From positions 4,186 to 68,185 of the forward strand of contig QANZ01044994.1 of NCBI GenBank assembly GCA_003254925.1: a stretch of 64,000 bases of DNA, read 5' to 3'. The notes below the pieces were generated by a model. That model was not told the origin of the DNA, ran no database searches, and saw only the letters and a list, made by a program, of their open reading frames with translations. A program made the translations under genes and the position numbers. The DNA is from Chamaecrista fasciculata (lineage: Eukaryota; Streptophyta; Magnoliopsida; Fabales; Fabaceae). Positions 22,489 through 33,637 of the stretch are shown here, in pieces (positions within the stretch are counted from its first letter, which is position 1; the number at the start of each line of letters is the position of its first letter).

Positions 22489-23493
22489 ATGGAAGAGAAC
22501 TTGTCAAGCATGGTATCAAATGGTGGGGATGAAGTGAGAACAATAGGTTCAGATTCAAGTAACGATAATTATCCCACCTCTCCAAGCAATCATGCTGCCT
22601 ATGGTACCAATGTGTCCCTTAAAAAATTCAAGGGTATTGTGCCACAGCAAAATGGGAACTGGGGTGCACAGATTTATGCTAACAACCATCGGGTTTGGCT
22701 CGGGACCTTCAAGACCGAAGAGGAAGCAGCTATGGCTTATGACAGTGCAGCCATCCAGCTTCGTAGCAATGATGCCTACCGGAATTTTCCTTGGACTAGC
22801 ATCACCATGGAGGAGCCGAATTTCCAGAGTCAATACAGCCAACAAGATGTGCTTGAGATGATAAAAGATGGTTCATACCAACTGAAATTCACAGAGTTTC
22901 TGAGAGCCCATTACCGAGTTGTTGAATCAGATTACACTGGTAAAAGCTTGTCTTTGATGCAGAAAAAAGGAGGATTCTCGCGCGAGCTACTATTCGAGAA
23001 GAAACTGACACCGAGCGATGTGGGGAAGCTGAATAGAATTGTCATCCCCAAGAAAGATGCCACCACACACTTCCCTGAGATTTCTGAAAGAGTGGAAAAA
23101 GAATCAAAAGCCGGCATGATCGCCGATGCACAGCTAGATTTCTTCGATAAGGTGATGAGGTCCTGGAAATTTCGGTATTGCTATTGGAAGAGCAGCCAGA
23201 GCTTTGTGCTCACAAGGGGTTGGAGCAGGTTTGTGAAGGAGAAGAAGTTGAAGGCTAATGATATTGTTTCCTTTTACTTGTGTGAGTTTAAGGAAGCTGG
23301 AAAAGTAGTGCATAAATTCTTCATGATTGATCCTGTTAGGGGTGAAGAAAATAGTGGAAATGGTAGCTCAGTGATTGAAGCTCATGATCACAATGATGGT
23401 GAGAAAAAAGTTGAAGATGAAACCATGGATACTGACCCACCAAGCATTGTTGAGAGGAAAAGGATTAAACTCTTTGGAGTTGAAATTAACTGA
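22489..23493 (+). CDS. AP2/ERF and B3 domain transcription factor (RAV-like)
   Basis: An intronless frame of 334 codons. An AP2 domain at residues 46-102 ('FKGIVPQQNGNWGAQIYA', 'HRVWLGTFKTEEEAAMAYD') is followed by a B3 domain at about 163-281 ('FEKKLTPSDVGKLNRIVIPK', 'WKFRYCYWKSSQSFVLTRGW', 'FVKEKKLKANDIVSFY'). This order defines the RAV family, which binds bipartite CAACA/CACCTG sites. The 'VPQQNGNWGAQIYA' AP2 variant is closest to the Arabidopsis At1g50680/At1g51120 branch rather than TEM1/TEM2. The C-terminus ends in KLFGVEIN, a form of the R/KLFGV repression motif, so it is probably a repressor. The start is the first ATG of the frame, just after a splice-acceptor-like 'tttttgcag', so an upstream leader exon is likely. 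Length is normal for the family. No damage is seen. Confidence 0.92.
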   Translation: MEENLSSMVSNGGDEVRTIGSDSSNDNYPTSPSNHAAYGTNVSLKKFKGIVPQQNGNWGAQIYANNHRVWLGTFKTEEEAAMAYDSAAIQLRSNDAYRNFPWTSITMEEPNFQSQYSQQDVLEMIKDGSYQLKFTEFLRAHYRVVESDYTGKSLSLMQKKGGFSRELLFEKKLTPSDVGKLNRIVIPKKDATTHFPEISERVEKESKAGMIADAQLDFFDKVMRSWKFRYCYWKSSQSFVLTRGWSRFVKEKKLKANDIVSFYLCEFKEAGKVVHKFFMIDPVRGEENSGNGSSVIEAHDHNDGEKKVEDETMDTDPPSIVERKRIKLFGVEIN

Positions 23494-23742
23494 ACTAATA
23501 GGCCCTCTTGATGATATATTCTGGATCATGGATTCTCTCTCAGAATTCAGTTTCTTAGATATAAGATATAGTCTTTTGTAGTGTTTATTTTGTCCAATGA
23601 GTTTCTTAAATATGAGACCATGTTTTGTTCGGGAAAAATGAGAGACTGGTATATTGTAATGCTTTTGTTTTGTCCAATAAGTTTTGAGATTTGCTTCATT
23701 GGTGGAATTGGCATAGTGGAATAAATAAAAATGAGATAAATG

Positions 23743-23873
23743 TCAGTTTGTTGGTTCAGTCGGCAAGAAGTCAGCTTATAACTCATAAGATCGTGAGTAC
23801 CTCTGTAAACGCTCAGAGTCTGAAGGCATAGCTTCCGGAATCCAACTCACCTAAAATTTTCCTCTTCCAAAAA
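23743..23873 (+). mobile_element. tRNA-derived SINE
   Basis: A 131-base insertion with a box A-like 'tggttcagtcgg', a degenerate box B region ('cataagatcgtgagtacct') and an A-rich tail. It is flanked by a perfect 16-base duplication AAAAATGAGATAAATG (23727-23742 and 23874-23889), the mark of LINE-driven retroposition. It inserted about 250 bases after the stop of the AP2/B3 gene. The perfect duplication indicates a fairly recent insertion. Confidence 0.85.
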
Positions 23874-23889
23874 AAAAATGAGATAAATG

Positions 23890-24723
23890 AACTAATTAAT
23901 TCCACTTTTTTTTAAAAATAAAAAATTATATTTGTCACTAGGACCACTACTAAGCAGTGACCACCTTATCCATGGAGATTGCTTTTCTTCATATGAACCA
24001 AATGATTTGGTGTTCTACATGCTGCTCCCCTCTTACAATTCTCTACTTCTCACTCTCTTATCCTTTTCTTTTCTTTTCTGTCCTTTTCTTTTTAAAACAT
24101 ACATAAATCATATTTTATGTCCCAAATGAGTTTTGAAATTTTAGGGCCTGTTATATTCTTAGTTTTAATAATAATTTTTTAAAATTATTTCGAGAGTTTA
24201 AGACATCTTTAAGTAATTTTTTGTTTTAAAATTTTAAAATAATATTTAATATTTTGAATTTCAAAATAAAAAAATAAAAGATTGTCACCAAAATTTCTCT
24301 TTTTTTTTTGTTTTTTTAAATAAATTACTATTTTTAGATAAGGAAATCTTTTTTTTTTTAATCAAGCAGATAAGGAAATCTTTTTTTTTTTTTATCAAGT
24401 AGATAAGGAAATCAAACAACGATTATTTTCTGATTTATGGATAGAAGCCACAGTCTACAACACTCTACATAGTACATACTCTAAAAGGAGTAAATATATA
24501 ATTATTACCTAAAGAACACAAATCTTTCACAATACCATATTCATTCACTGGAGGTTGGGACTTGGGAGGGTTGTTCATGTTTCAATCTTTAAAAACCCAC
24601 CAAAAACAATTAACACAAGTCTCATCAATAACAACTATTTAATTAAGCACTAAACATCAATTATCTAATTAGATCCAACCAAATCGAGTTGGGTTGAATC
24701 GGGTTGAATTGGATCGGATGAGG
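23890..24723. other. Intergenic DNA between convergent genes
   Basis: This is the tail-to-tail interval between the RAV-like gene and the CIPK gene. It contains 'aaggaaatcttttttttttt' type units repeated three times at 24350-24415. No gene recognised. Confidence 0.5.
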
Positions 24724-26019
24724 TTAAGCCGGTGTGGGATTCTCCTGTGGAGACGTCCACACAATGTCCTTGAGTGCAGGTCGGAGCTCCTTGCTACAGA
24801 ACTGGGTATACTCCAAAGTATCACCATTATCCTTCTTCACCTCCACCACCACCAAAGACGGCGTCACGGCGAATATCTCCGCCGCAATCGCCAATTTCCC
24901 TTTCCTCCCACATTCCTCTCTCTGCAATCTCACCCTTGTCTCACTCTTCCTCACACTGAATCTCTCCGCCTTCCCCACCTCCTCCAATCTCGATATCACA
25001 CTGCTCGCCGGCCTCGCCGTCGCAAATATCATCTCAACCTTCTCCTCCTTCTTCTTCTCCTCAAACAACGGGGACAAATCAAACCCCTCCGATAGCGAAA
25101 TCAAGTGAAACGCATTCATCGTCGCCGCCGGTAACTTTGATTTCTCCTCGAATTCCGATTCCTCCGGTTTCGCCGCGGCGGCGACACCGCGAGGTACCGG
25201 TTTCTTGAACCACGGAGACTCCATCACCTTCGAGATCGTTATTCTGGTGTTAGGGTTTGGATCGAGCAGTTTCGTGATGAGTCTTCTCGCGTCCGATGAA
25301 AACCACGGCGGACATTTGAAATCGCCTCTGTAGATTTTTCTATACATCGAGACTAAATTATCGTCCTGGAATGGTAGAAATCCGGCGAGAAGAACGAAGA
25401 GGATTACACCGCATGACCAGAGATCCGCCTTGGCTCCGTCGTATCCCTTCTTTCCGATGACCTCCGGCGAGACATACGCCGGAGTACCACACGTTGTGTG
25501 CAACAAACCGTCTTGCCTGAGATGATCGGAGAATGTACTGAGACCGAAGTCGGTGACCTTGAGGTTTCCATTGTCGTCGAGGAGGAGATTCTCCGGCTTG
25601 AGGTCGCGGTGGTAAACGCCGCGACTATGGCAGAAATCGACGGCGGAGATTAGTTGCTGGAAGTAGAGTCTAGCGACGTCTTCTCTTAATCTTCCTCTGG
25701 CGATCTTGTTGAAAAGTTCGCCGCCTCGAATTAGCTCCATGGCTATGTAGATCTTGGATTTGCTAGCCATTACTTCGTAGAGCTCGACGATGTTTGGGTG
25801 TTTCACCATGTTCATCACTGAGATTTCTCTCTTGATTTGCTCCATCATTCCGACTTTCATTACCTTCTCTTTTCCGACTACTTTCATCGCCACGCTCTTC
25901 CCTGTCTGTAAATTCCGCGCGTGGTACACCTTCGCGAATGTTCCGTGACCTAGAAGCCGACCTAGCTCGTATTTTCCATGTAACAGAGTCGAATTCCCGT
26001 CTTTGGCTTTTTCAGCCAT
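24724..26019 (-). CDS. CIPK6: CBL-interacting protein kinase, CIPK6 type
   Basis: An intronless frame of 431 codons. The SnRK3 kinase domain spans about residues 17-271: glycine loop '[15 protein letters not shown]', ATP lysine K46 in VAMK, catalytic HRDLKPEN (H137-D139), DFG at 157-159, and activation segment '[16 protein letters not shown]', with SPE where most kinases have APE. The regulatory half holds the NAF/FISL motif '[19 protein letters not shown]' (N302-F304), which binds the calcium sensor CBL, followed by '[19 protein letters not shown]', where PP2C phosphatases bind. It phosphorylates membrane transporters in response to calcium. CIPK6 in Arabidopsis and other species is linked to K+ channel AKT2 targeting, auxin transport and salt stress. 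Near-identity of long blocks ('[20 protein letters not shown]', '[18 protein letters not shown]') makes the CIPK6 assignment strong. The intronless structure is usual for this subgroup. It looks fully functional. Confidence 0.95.
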   Translation of the reverse strand: MAEKAKDGNSTLLHGKYELGRLLGHGTFAKVYHARNLQTGKSVAMKVVGKEKVMKVGMMEQIKREISVMNMVKHPNIVELYEVMASKSKIYIAMELIRGGELFNKIARGRLREDVARLYFQQLISAVDFCHSRGVYHRDLKPENLLLDDNGNLKVTDFGLSTFSDHLRQDGLLHTTCGTPAYVSPEVIGKKGYDGAKADLWSCGVILFVLLAGFLPFQDDNLVSMYRKIYRGDFKCPPWFSSDARRLITKLLDPNPNTRITISKVMESPWFKKPVPRGVAAAAKPEESEFEEKSKLPAATMNAFHLISLSEGFDLSPLFEEKKKEEKVEMIFATARPASSVISRLEEVGKAERFSVRKSETRVRLQREECGRKGKLAIAAEIFAVTPSLVVVEVKKDNGDTLEYTQFCSKELRPALKDIVWTSPQENPTPA

Positions 26020-26111
26020 TGTTGACGACGAAAAAAGTAATTAACAACAGAGAGATTCAGATACTAGTATTTACAAATTACAAGACGATGATAATGATGA
26101 AATGAAGAAAA

Positions 26112-26178
26112 AAAAAAAACGAACGGCGTCGTGTGGTTCNGAAGAAAAAAAAAAACGGAACGGCGTCGTGTGGTTCAC
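26112..26178. repeat. Short tandem duplication upstream of CIPK6
   Basis: The segment 'aaaaaaaaacgaacggcgtc' plus 'gtgtggttc' occurs twice in a row (about 26112-26139 and 26146-26176), separated by a single N. It lies 90-160 bases upstream of the CIPK6 start, probably in the leader or core promoter. The N could mark a polymorphism or a local assembly join, so the second copy might be an artefact. Confidence 0.7.
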
Positions 26179-26593
26179 CCGTCTTCGACGTGTTTCCGGT
26201 GGCAATTCCGACCGCCGACACGGCGTTTGTCGGCGGCGTCAATCTCAGTTTCCGTGAGCCGAGGTCCTCTCATCTCTTTGCATTCCCTAAACAAAAGCAG
26301 GAGAAAATGAACTCGAAAGGTGAAGAAGAAATTCAATTTTCTTCTGGGTTTTTAGAATTTTCAATTACAATGATAACAGTAACACGATTCTTCACCAAAA
26401 AAGTGTTGATTTTTTTATTTTTCTCTCTTCGTTATTGTGTTTATGAGTGCACATTACAATACACACAGCTTCCATTCTTATACTGGTTTTTTCTCCATCT
26501 CTGGGTTTGAATTACCGTTTTGCCCCTGAAATGCGGTCAGAAAAGATCGAATTAATCGGACGGTTGGATCCCAAGGTGACCAGTGAATGGAAG

Positions 26594-26668
26594 ACACGTG
26601 GCAGGATCACAGAGAAGTTGTAAAACTCAAGGGGAATTGGTTAACGTATTGGGGTTGCGACACGTGTC
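26594..26668 (-). promoter_or_regulatory. Two G-box/ABRE-like sites upstream of CIPK6
   Basis: ACACGTGGC (26594-26602) matches the ABA-response element core, and GACACGTGTC (26659-26668) is a palindromic G-box. They lie 575-650 bases upstream of the CIPK6 start, 57 bases apart. Paired ACGT-core sites are the classic binding arrangement for ABF/ABI5 bZIP factors. Regulation by ABA is inferred from motifs only. Confidence 0.5.
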
Positions 26669-26689
26669 GGTTTCATTCGGTAATTGTCA

Positions 26690-27242
26690 TGTCAATAATG
26701 CCTACCTTTATGTTAATTTTTTTAATTTTTAATTTAATTTTTGTGGTAGTTTTAATATATTATTATTTTTAAAATTGATTCCAAAAAATATATATTTTAC
26801 TTTTTAAGTGTAATCTGAAGACAAATAAAACGCGTTAGAAGAATTTTATTTTCTAAAATGATTTCTTTATGTCCATTGGAAAAAAATGTTTCTATAAGTA
26901 ATTTTATCTTATTAGGTCTAAAATTAAAAGGAATACTATTTCACAAATTTAGAATATTATTAAAAATGTATCCTAAAGTTGATGGGTTGAAGTGTAATAG
27001 GAAGAAATAAATTAATGAGTAATAATGAATTTGGATTCTATTAAATCTTAAAGTGTAATATTTAATGTAATTTGTGAATTTTTTTTTTAAAAAGTAAGAG
27101 GTAGATGATAAATATAACGCGGGTTGAATATACTTTATTATTTTGGATACTATTTTAAAAATAGACCAATTATTGAATCAGAGTGCGATTTAAATTAGAA
27201 AAAAAAATTAAGTAAGGTTATTAATATCTTTATTATAAGGAC
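26690..27242. other. AT-rich intergenic DNA
   Basis: No gene or clear element recognised between the CIPK6 promoter region and the Harbinger-type MITE. Confidence 0.5.
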
Positions 27243-27245
27243 TAA

Positions 27246-28307
27246 GGAGGCGTTTGGTATACGGATTGGAAAAATTAAATAGTCCCGAGATTATGAGCTC
27301 CGGACTAGAGTAATCTCGCGTTTAGTACGCGGATTAAAAAATTAGTCCCGGGAATATTGTATTCCTAAGAATAGCATAATTTCTTAAAATAGCTATTTTT
27401 TAATCCCACCCTAAGGGGTTTTAATCCCACCCTAAGAGGTGGGATTAGTGTAATCCCATGACATGAGATTATTTTTCCCATTTAAAATGACTTTATTACC
27501 CCTAATTAATTTCTCTTATTTAATTCTTTCTCTACAAACCCTAGTCACTTTTCATCTTTGTCATTCTACAACTCTCTGCCGCCTTGAAGTGCAGAAAAAA
27601 CTTATTAGGTTTGTGACTTTTCATCTCTTCTTGCTAATATCTATACTATATTATATGGCTCCACCCCTTTATGGTTGGTCAAAATTATTGAATTAAAAAA
27701 TTAAAAAAGAAAAAGAAATCACCCACTTTCCTCTAGCCCACGTTTTCTCAAGTCTCACCCCATACAAGTTACTTTTGATTTTCATTAATATTTTAAGCTC
27801 CATAAAAGTAGGATAAATTACACTTTGGTACCTATAGTTTGGTCATATTTCACTTTAGTACCCGGTGATTTAAAAAGTGACACTTTGGTACCATGTGATA
27901 TTCTCTCTTAACAAATTATTTTTAAATAATTTTATATTTTACATACATATTTGCGTGCCCTAACGGGCACGCAAAGCCTCTAGTATATAATATTGCTTTT
28001 GTACGCTTACATCTATATATATTTCATTGTTTTCGTATGATATAATTATTCATTTATGATAGAGTATTTTATTCATGAATTATTTTGAACAATTTCTACA
28101 TTTGATAAACTATTAATTGAGAATAAAAAATCAATGGCATATTTGTAAAAGTATTAAACATTCCCAGGAATTTCAAAGTTGAACCAAACACAAAATTGTA
28201 ACATTTTTGGAAATATTACAAAATAATCCTAGGATTATTTTAACTCATCCAAACAGACATTCTTATAATCCTAAGAATGAAAAAAAATCCGTGTACCAAA
28301 CGGCCCC
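27246..28307. mobile_element. Harbinger/Tourist-type MITE with nested Helitron
   Basis: Left end GGAGGCGTTTGGTATACGGA; right end is the inverted GGGGCCGTTTGGTACACGGA. Target duplication is TAA (27243-27245 and 28308-28310). Both the TIR and the 3-base TAA duplication are those of PIF/Harbinger elements. About 720 bases remain once the nested Helitron (27640-27983) is removed. No transposase is recognisable. Confidence 0.85.
27640..27983 (+). mobile_element. 344-bp non-autonomous Helitron
   Basis: 5' end A|TCTATACTATATTATATGGC, 3' hairpin GCGTGCCC-taac-GGGCACGC (27953-27972) followed 11 bases later by CTAG|T at 27983. These are complete Helitron ends at an AT target. It has inserted into the Harbinger-type MITE. 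It also contains one arm of a 'cactttggtacc' MITE (about 27812-27905), with the other arm absent. Confidence 0.9.
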
Positions 28308-28310
28308 TAA

Positions 28311-28756
28311 GGTTCTTTGAATTACAAGCTTGATTTACATTCTTTCTTTTTTATGATTAGTTATATAAAAAATTATATTTAATATTATCTCTCTACTATG
28401 ATTGGTCATACATAAAATATTAACCATGTGTCAAATATTGATTGGAGAACCTTATAGTAAAAACAAAAATAACTTTACTTAAATTTTATCCTTTATTTAT
28501 ATGTTAATTAGTTGAACCAATCAAATTGATAATCGAACGTAATGAAATTATAAATTAATAAAATATTAATTATATTAAATGTGAATAGTCTGTAAAATAT
28601 TAGCATAAAGCCATAAACTTTTATAACAATAATAAGCACTAATATATTTATAATTTTCAAAATAACTCATTAAAATTCAACATACACATTTTATACGGCA
28701 TGTATTAAAGTTGCAAATTTCCAAACGAATGTATCAAAGTAGCCTAATCACTAGAA
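28311..28756. other. AT-rich intergenic DNA
   Basis: No feature recognised up to the assembly gap. Confidence 0.5.
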
Positions 28757-29578
28757 NNNNNNNNNNNNNNNNNNNNNNNNNNNNNNNNNNNNNNNNNNNN
28801 NNNNNNNNNNNNNNNNNNNNNNNNNNNNNNNNNNNNNNNNNNNNNNNNNNNNNNNNNNNNNNNNNNNNNNNNNNNNNNNNNNNNNNNNNNNNNNNNNNNN
28901 NNNNNNNNNNNNNNNNNNNNNNNNNNNNNNNNNNNNNNNNNNNNNNNNNNNNNNNNNNNNNNNNNNNNNNNNNNNNNNNNNNNNNNNNNNNNNNNNNNNN
29001 NNNNNNNNNNNNNNNNNNNNNNNNNNNNNNNNNNNNNNNNNNNNNNNNNNNNNNNNNNNNNNNNNNNNNNNNNNNNNNNNNNNNNNNNNNNNNNNNNNNN
29101 NNNNNNNNNNNNNNNNNNNNNNNNNNNNNNNNNNNNNNNNNNNNNNNNNNNNNNNNNNNNNNNNNNNNNNNNNNNNNNNNNNNNNNNNNNNNNNNNNNNN
29201 NNNNNNNNNNNNNNNNNNNNNNNNNNNNNNNNNNNNNNNNNNNNNNNNNNNNNNNNNNNNNNNNNNNNNNNNNNNNNNNNNNNNNNNNNNNNNNNNNNNN
29301 NNNNNNNNNNNNNNNNNNNNNNNNNNNNNNNNNNNNNNNNNNNNNNNNNNNNNNNNNNNNNNNNNNNNNNNNNNNNNNNNNNNNNNNNNNNNNNNNNNNN
29401 NNNNNNNNNNNNNNNNNNNNNNNNNNNNNNNNNNNNNNNNNNNNNNNNNNNNNNNNNNNNNNNNNNNNNNNNNNNNNNNNNNNNNNNNNNNNNNNNNNNN
29501 NNNNNNNNNNNNNNNNNNNNNNNNNNNNNNNNNNNNNNNNNNNNNNNNNNNNNNNNNNNNNNNNNNNNNNNNNNNNNN
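28757..29578. other. Assembly gap (822 N)
   Basis: A run of N. Frames drawn through it are meaningless. Confidence 1.
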
Positions 29579-29884
29579 TTTTTTTTTTTTTTTTGTCGAT
29601 GTCAAAAAATCTAAGGGTAGAGTAAGTACCGTACCATTATCAGGAAATACTTTCCAAATTTTTTGAAAATTTACGAGATAAATTTATATATATAACTCAC
29701 CAAATAAATTAGATGTCTCACTTTGATTCGATGATTCAAACCCTTATTCTTATGGGGTAAGAATCTAAAGTCCGAACCTTAATCAACTAAGTCACACTTT
29801 ATAGGCCAATATGGAGTATTTTAATCAAACTAGACATTGTTTTTTTAAACTTGCACCTTACACATTAAATTATTAAATTATTAA

Positions 29885-30325
29885 GGGTAAATTACACTTT
29901 GGTATCCTGTAGTTTAACCCTATTTGACTTTGGTATCCTGTGGTTTGAAACCTGACACTTTGGTACCTTGTGGTATTCTCCATTAACACTTTGGTACTCT
30001 TTGGAGCTATTTTGTAATTTTAACCATAACAAATTTTGCACAAATTACATATAGACCCCAAAAAAATTTAAAAAAATTACAAATAGGTCCCTAGATACAT
30101 ATTATCTAGGGACTAAAATGAAAACTTTAACAAAATTTTAGGGTTAATATGTAATTTTTGTAAAATTTGTTATGGTTAAAATTACAAAATAGCTTCAAAG
30201 GGTACCAAAGTGTTAATAGAGATTACCACAGGGTATCAAAGTGTCAGATTTCAAACTACAGGATACCAAAGTCAAATAGGGTCAAACCACAGAGTATCAT
30301 AGTAGTATCATAGTGTAATTTACCC
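29885..30325. mobile_element. Mutator-type MITE with 9-bp TSD
   Basis: Terminal inverted repeats GGGTAAATTACACT at the left and the inverse at the right, continuing as repeated 'cactttggtatcctg' units. Perfect 9-base flanks AATTATTAA (29876-29884 and 30326-30334). The inner halves ('aaccataacaaattttgcac' against its inverse) also pair, so nearly the whole 441 bases can fold back. Confidence 0.9.
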
Positions 30326-30334
30326 AATTATTAA

Positions 30335-31889
30335 TTCCATCCAATATGTTTTGGATCTTTCACATTGTGCAATTATTTTGGGGAATAAAATTATTTCAAT
30401 TAAGGGTTAATTCGTTCATAACTCTAACAAAAGTTTATGTGCTTTTTATTAAAAGAATGTAAAATGCTCAATAAAAAAATTAATAATTCTTAATTAATTA
30501 ATACACTCAATCACTATTAAAATGAACTAATCAGTGTCTTTAAGAGGCAAAAACTGCAATCAATCATAAAACGAACATTTTGGAAGTATTACAGAATCAA
30601 TCACATGGAAGAGATAAGCACTGATGTTGAAGCTTCTGAGAAGAACAAATATTGAAAAACACATCAAACAACCACATATTAGGTCACTTTATATTTAGAC
30701 AAAAAAATTAGTGATATAATCTTTCAAATATTATAAATTTCTCAATTTAATTATGGAAAAAATTATAAATTTGTCACTCAATAATATAATTACAATGAAT
30801 TTAAATTTTTCATCTCAAATGTTAACTGAGATTTAACAATAATGTAATACGATTCTAAACTTTATTAACATGAGGATAACTTTGTGTTTGTCATTAAATT
30901 TTAATTGATATATTTAATAATGTGCCTCATTGACTATTGTTTTATATTTATATATTAAATTATATAATTTTATCTTTGGATATAAAATTGGTAAACTCAT
31001 TACTATTTTAAGTATATACTAAATTATCAATTAACTCTTATAATTATGAATATGAAAAATAAATAAAACATGTTATTAAACTTTATATGAACAAAACTAA
31101 GGGAAATTCTTAATTTAACTCTTCAAAAATGTGTTGTGAAATTGTATAGTACTTTGCATTGCGGTTTTAATTGTAATTAAAATATAAATTAAGATATATA
31201 AAGTTCCATTATTGCAATTACAAATGTAAAGCCCTTTTTAAACCTTGAAACTTCAAACCCAAAAAAAATTAAGATTAATTGAAACAAAACTTGAGTTTAA
31301 TTTGACAAATACTAAAGGAAAATTTTTACTAGATAATACTTTGAGACATCTAATTGAATAAATTTATATTACTTTCAATATAGATTTTAAAGTTAAATTC
31401 ATGAAGTATATGTACAAAAAAAATAAAAAATAAAATGGGTTGATGAATGTAATTATAGAGACAAAAAAGAGAGGTATTTTGTGGTTCAGGCATTAGCCTG
31501 TCAAGTCACAAGTGTTACATCTGGTTTGGGTCCCATCCAATGCTTCTTTCTTCATCATTCTCATTTGTCCATACTTCTTTGTTTTTTTGTTTTATTTTCT
31601 TCTTCTTTAATTTCCCTCTTTATCATTTTTCTAAATTATTTATTGTTTTGTAGATGTAGGTATGTATGTATGTATAAAAATAAGGTTAAAATATTTATTA
31701 GAATTAGTGCTAAGACTGTTCATTATATGTCTGATATATAACCCTAATTTGCCACACTACCAAATTATTTGTTTTAACAAAGTTTGTCAAAGGCATACAA
31801 TTTCTTCTTTTAAAATATGACATTAATTTGCCTGTTTTCTTTTCCTACTCCCAAAATTATAAATAGGTCGATGAGATTATAATTTTTGG

Positions 31890-31921
<32 letters not shown>

Positions 31922-33395
31922 TCTTCTTGCCTCCCTGTCTGCTGTTTCTTATAGAGCTGAAATCGCCACACTGATTAAAATATCAATCACCATGTGAATA
32001 TATACCAATTTTTGGCTTCAATATCAAAATCATATCTCTATTATTTTTTTTCATTTTCAGATGATCCTGTGTGCTTTATAGTTATTTCTGGAATATGAAT
32101 ATATTTAATTAATGTGCGTAAAATGACATGGATAAGAGTAAGAGGCGTACAATATTAAAAGAACATACAAATTAATTAATTCAGTTATTACTTATTAGCA
32201 AAGAAAGATTGATAAGTTTTGATTTGTAAACCCTTTGTGTGTGTCTAATATTAAGATGATTCTCTATTTAAAGATGATTGTTATATAAATATAATTGACA
32301 GATAACAATGTAAAAATAAAATGTGTTTTTAATTTTTATTAACACCCAAAGCTGAGTCCATTGCATACTCCCATTGTGTAAAAAAAGAAAACCACCTTAA
32401 TTAAAATACATGTTTTTTTTTTCTTCATTTGCTATTAAGTGAAAAAATTGAGCTAGTTTTTAGTTTCATCGCATAAAAATATTAGGTGAAGTGGGATAAC
32501 TATGAATATCTTATTTTGTTTAAACATTTATTGTAAATAAATAATATTTAAGGGTAACTTTTCGTTCCTCTTATTAACTTTTGAGTCAAATATTTCACCA
32601 TCACCATCTATAAAAAGCTTATAATGCATATATTTAATATTGCATAATGTTTAATTAAATTGCGGAGACCACCATCCGAGACATTTTCACACCTCACTTG
32701 AAAAAAATAATCATCATCAAACAACTTTTCAAAATTTTATTTATATGATAGATTTGCCTTCAAACAAATGCACACATAAATATCATTCACCCTGTTTATT
32801 GGGAAGGTTTGTTATTCAATAATCAATTTTTGTAAAACAACAAAAACAATAACAAAAGGAGAGGGATTTGAGAAGAAATCAGCTAGAGTTTGAAGAAATG
32901 AAAATTTTTGGTCCGTTTTATCTTCTTTTTTGTTCTTTGTTTCTTTATTCGGGTTTCTTTCTTTCTTGGGTAATTTCTATAATTTATGATTGAGGATTAA
33001 TAGGAAAAATAGATCTTTCTTCAAAGCTGTTCTAAGTTTGCAAGAATTCTCCATAAATCTAAGTCTTCCTTGATAATAGGGACTAAATCAAAAGTGATAA
33101 AAAGTCTCAAGGATTGAAGATAAGAATAACTAGAGACTCGTCTGAAGAGAAAATAAGAGACTCGGGGCAAAAATGGAATATAAGAATACTATGGGGACCA
33201 CGTGGGATTTTTTACTGCTTGTGCAATTTAGTCCCTGTTTGAGAGAACATGAGTAAAACACGAAAGAAGTTAGGAATTTTACAATTGCTATAATTGTGTA
33301 TTTTCATTATCACAGTACGTAGGACTGGAGTGATTGTATTTTGCACGACACAGCCACCCAACGTGCCTCATATTCATATATTTACTAAACAAATC

Positions 33396-33438
<43 letters not shown>

Positions 33439-33637
33439 TACATATATATATATATATTAATTATTATTATTGAACAAAATAAAAAAAACATGTGCATGTA
33501 TTGGACTCGAGATGCATTATTAGATTTACATATATATATATATATATTAATTATAATTAGGTTAAATGTGACGAGTNTTAGATGAGAGAGAAGGAAAAAC
33601 TGCACACGGACCCGAAAAAATAATCAATTCTGCCTTA
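30335..33637. other. AT-rich intergenic DNA
   Basis: More than 3 kb without a recognisable exon, RNA gene or element end. It holds (TA)n runs near 31893-31912, 33503-33515 and 33531-33546, and a (TTA)n microsatellite at about 33398-33439. A CT-rich stretch (33653-33687) leads into the bZIP fragment. Short frames here are not protein-like. Confidence 0.5.

Noticed and set aside
12986-26019. A regulatory gene cluster formed by the REM gene, RAV-like gene and CIPK6
   Set aside because: They are separate loci with large transposon-filled gaps and no shared promoter. The two B3-containing genes belong to different subfamilies, so neighbourhood looks accidental.
26133-26510. Plus-strand 125-codon frame upstream of CIPK6
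   Set aside because: It lies in the CIPK6 leader/promoter, includes an N and the duplicated segment, and has no family resemblance.
28711-29625. Long frames through N
   Set aside because: They consist almost wholly of the assembly gap.
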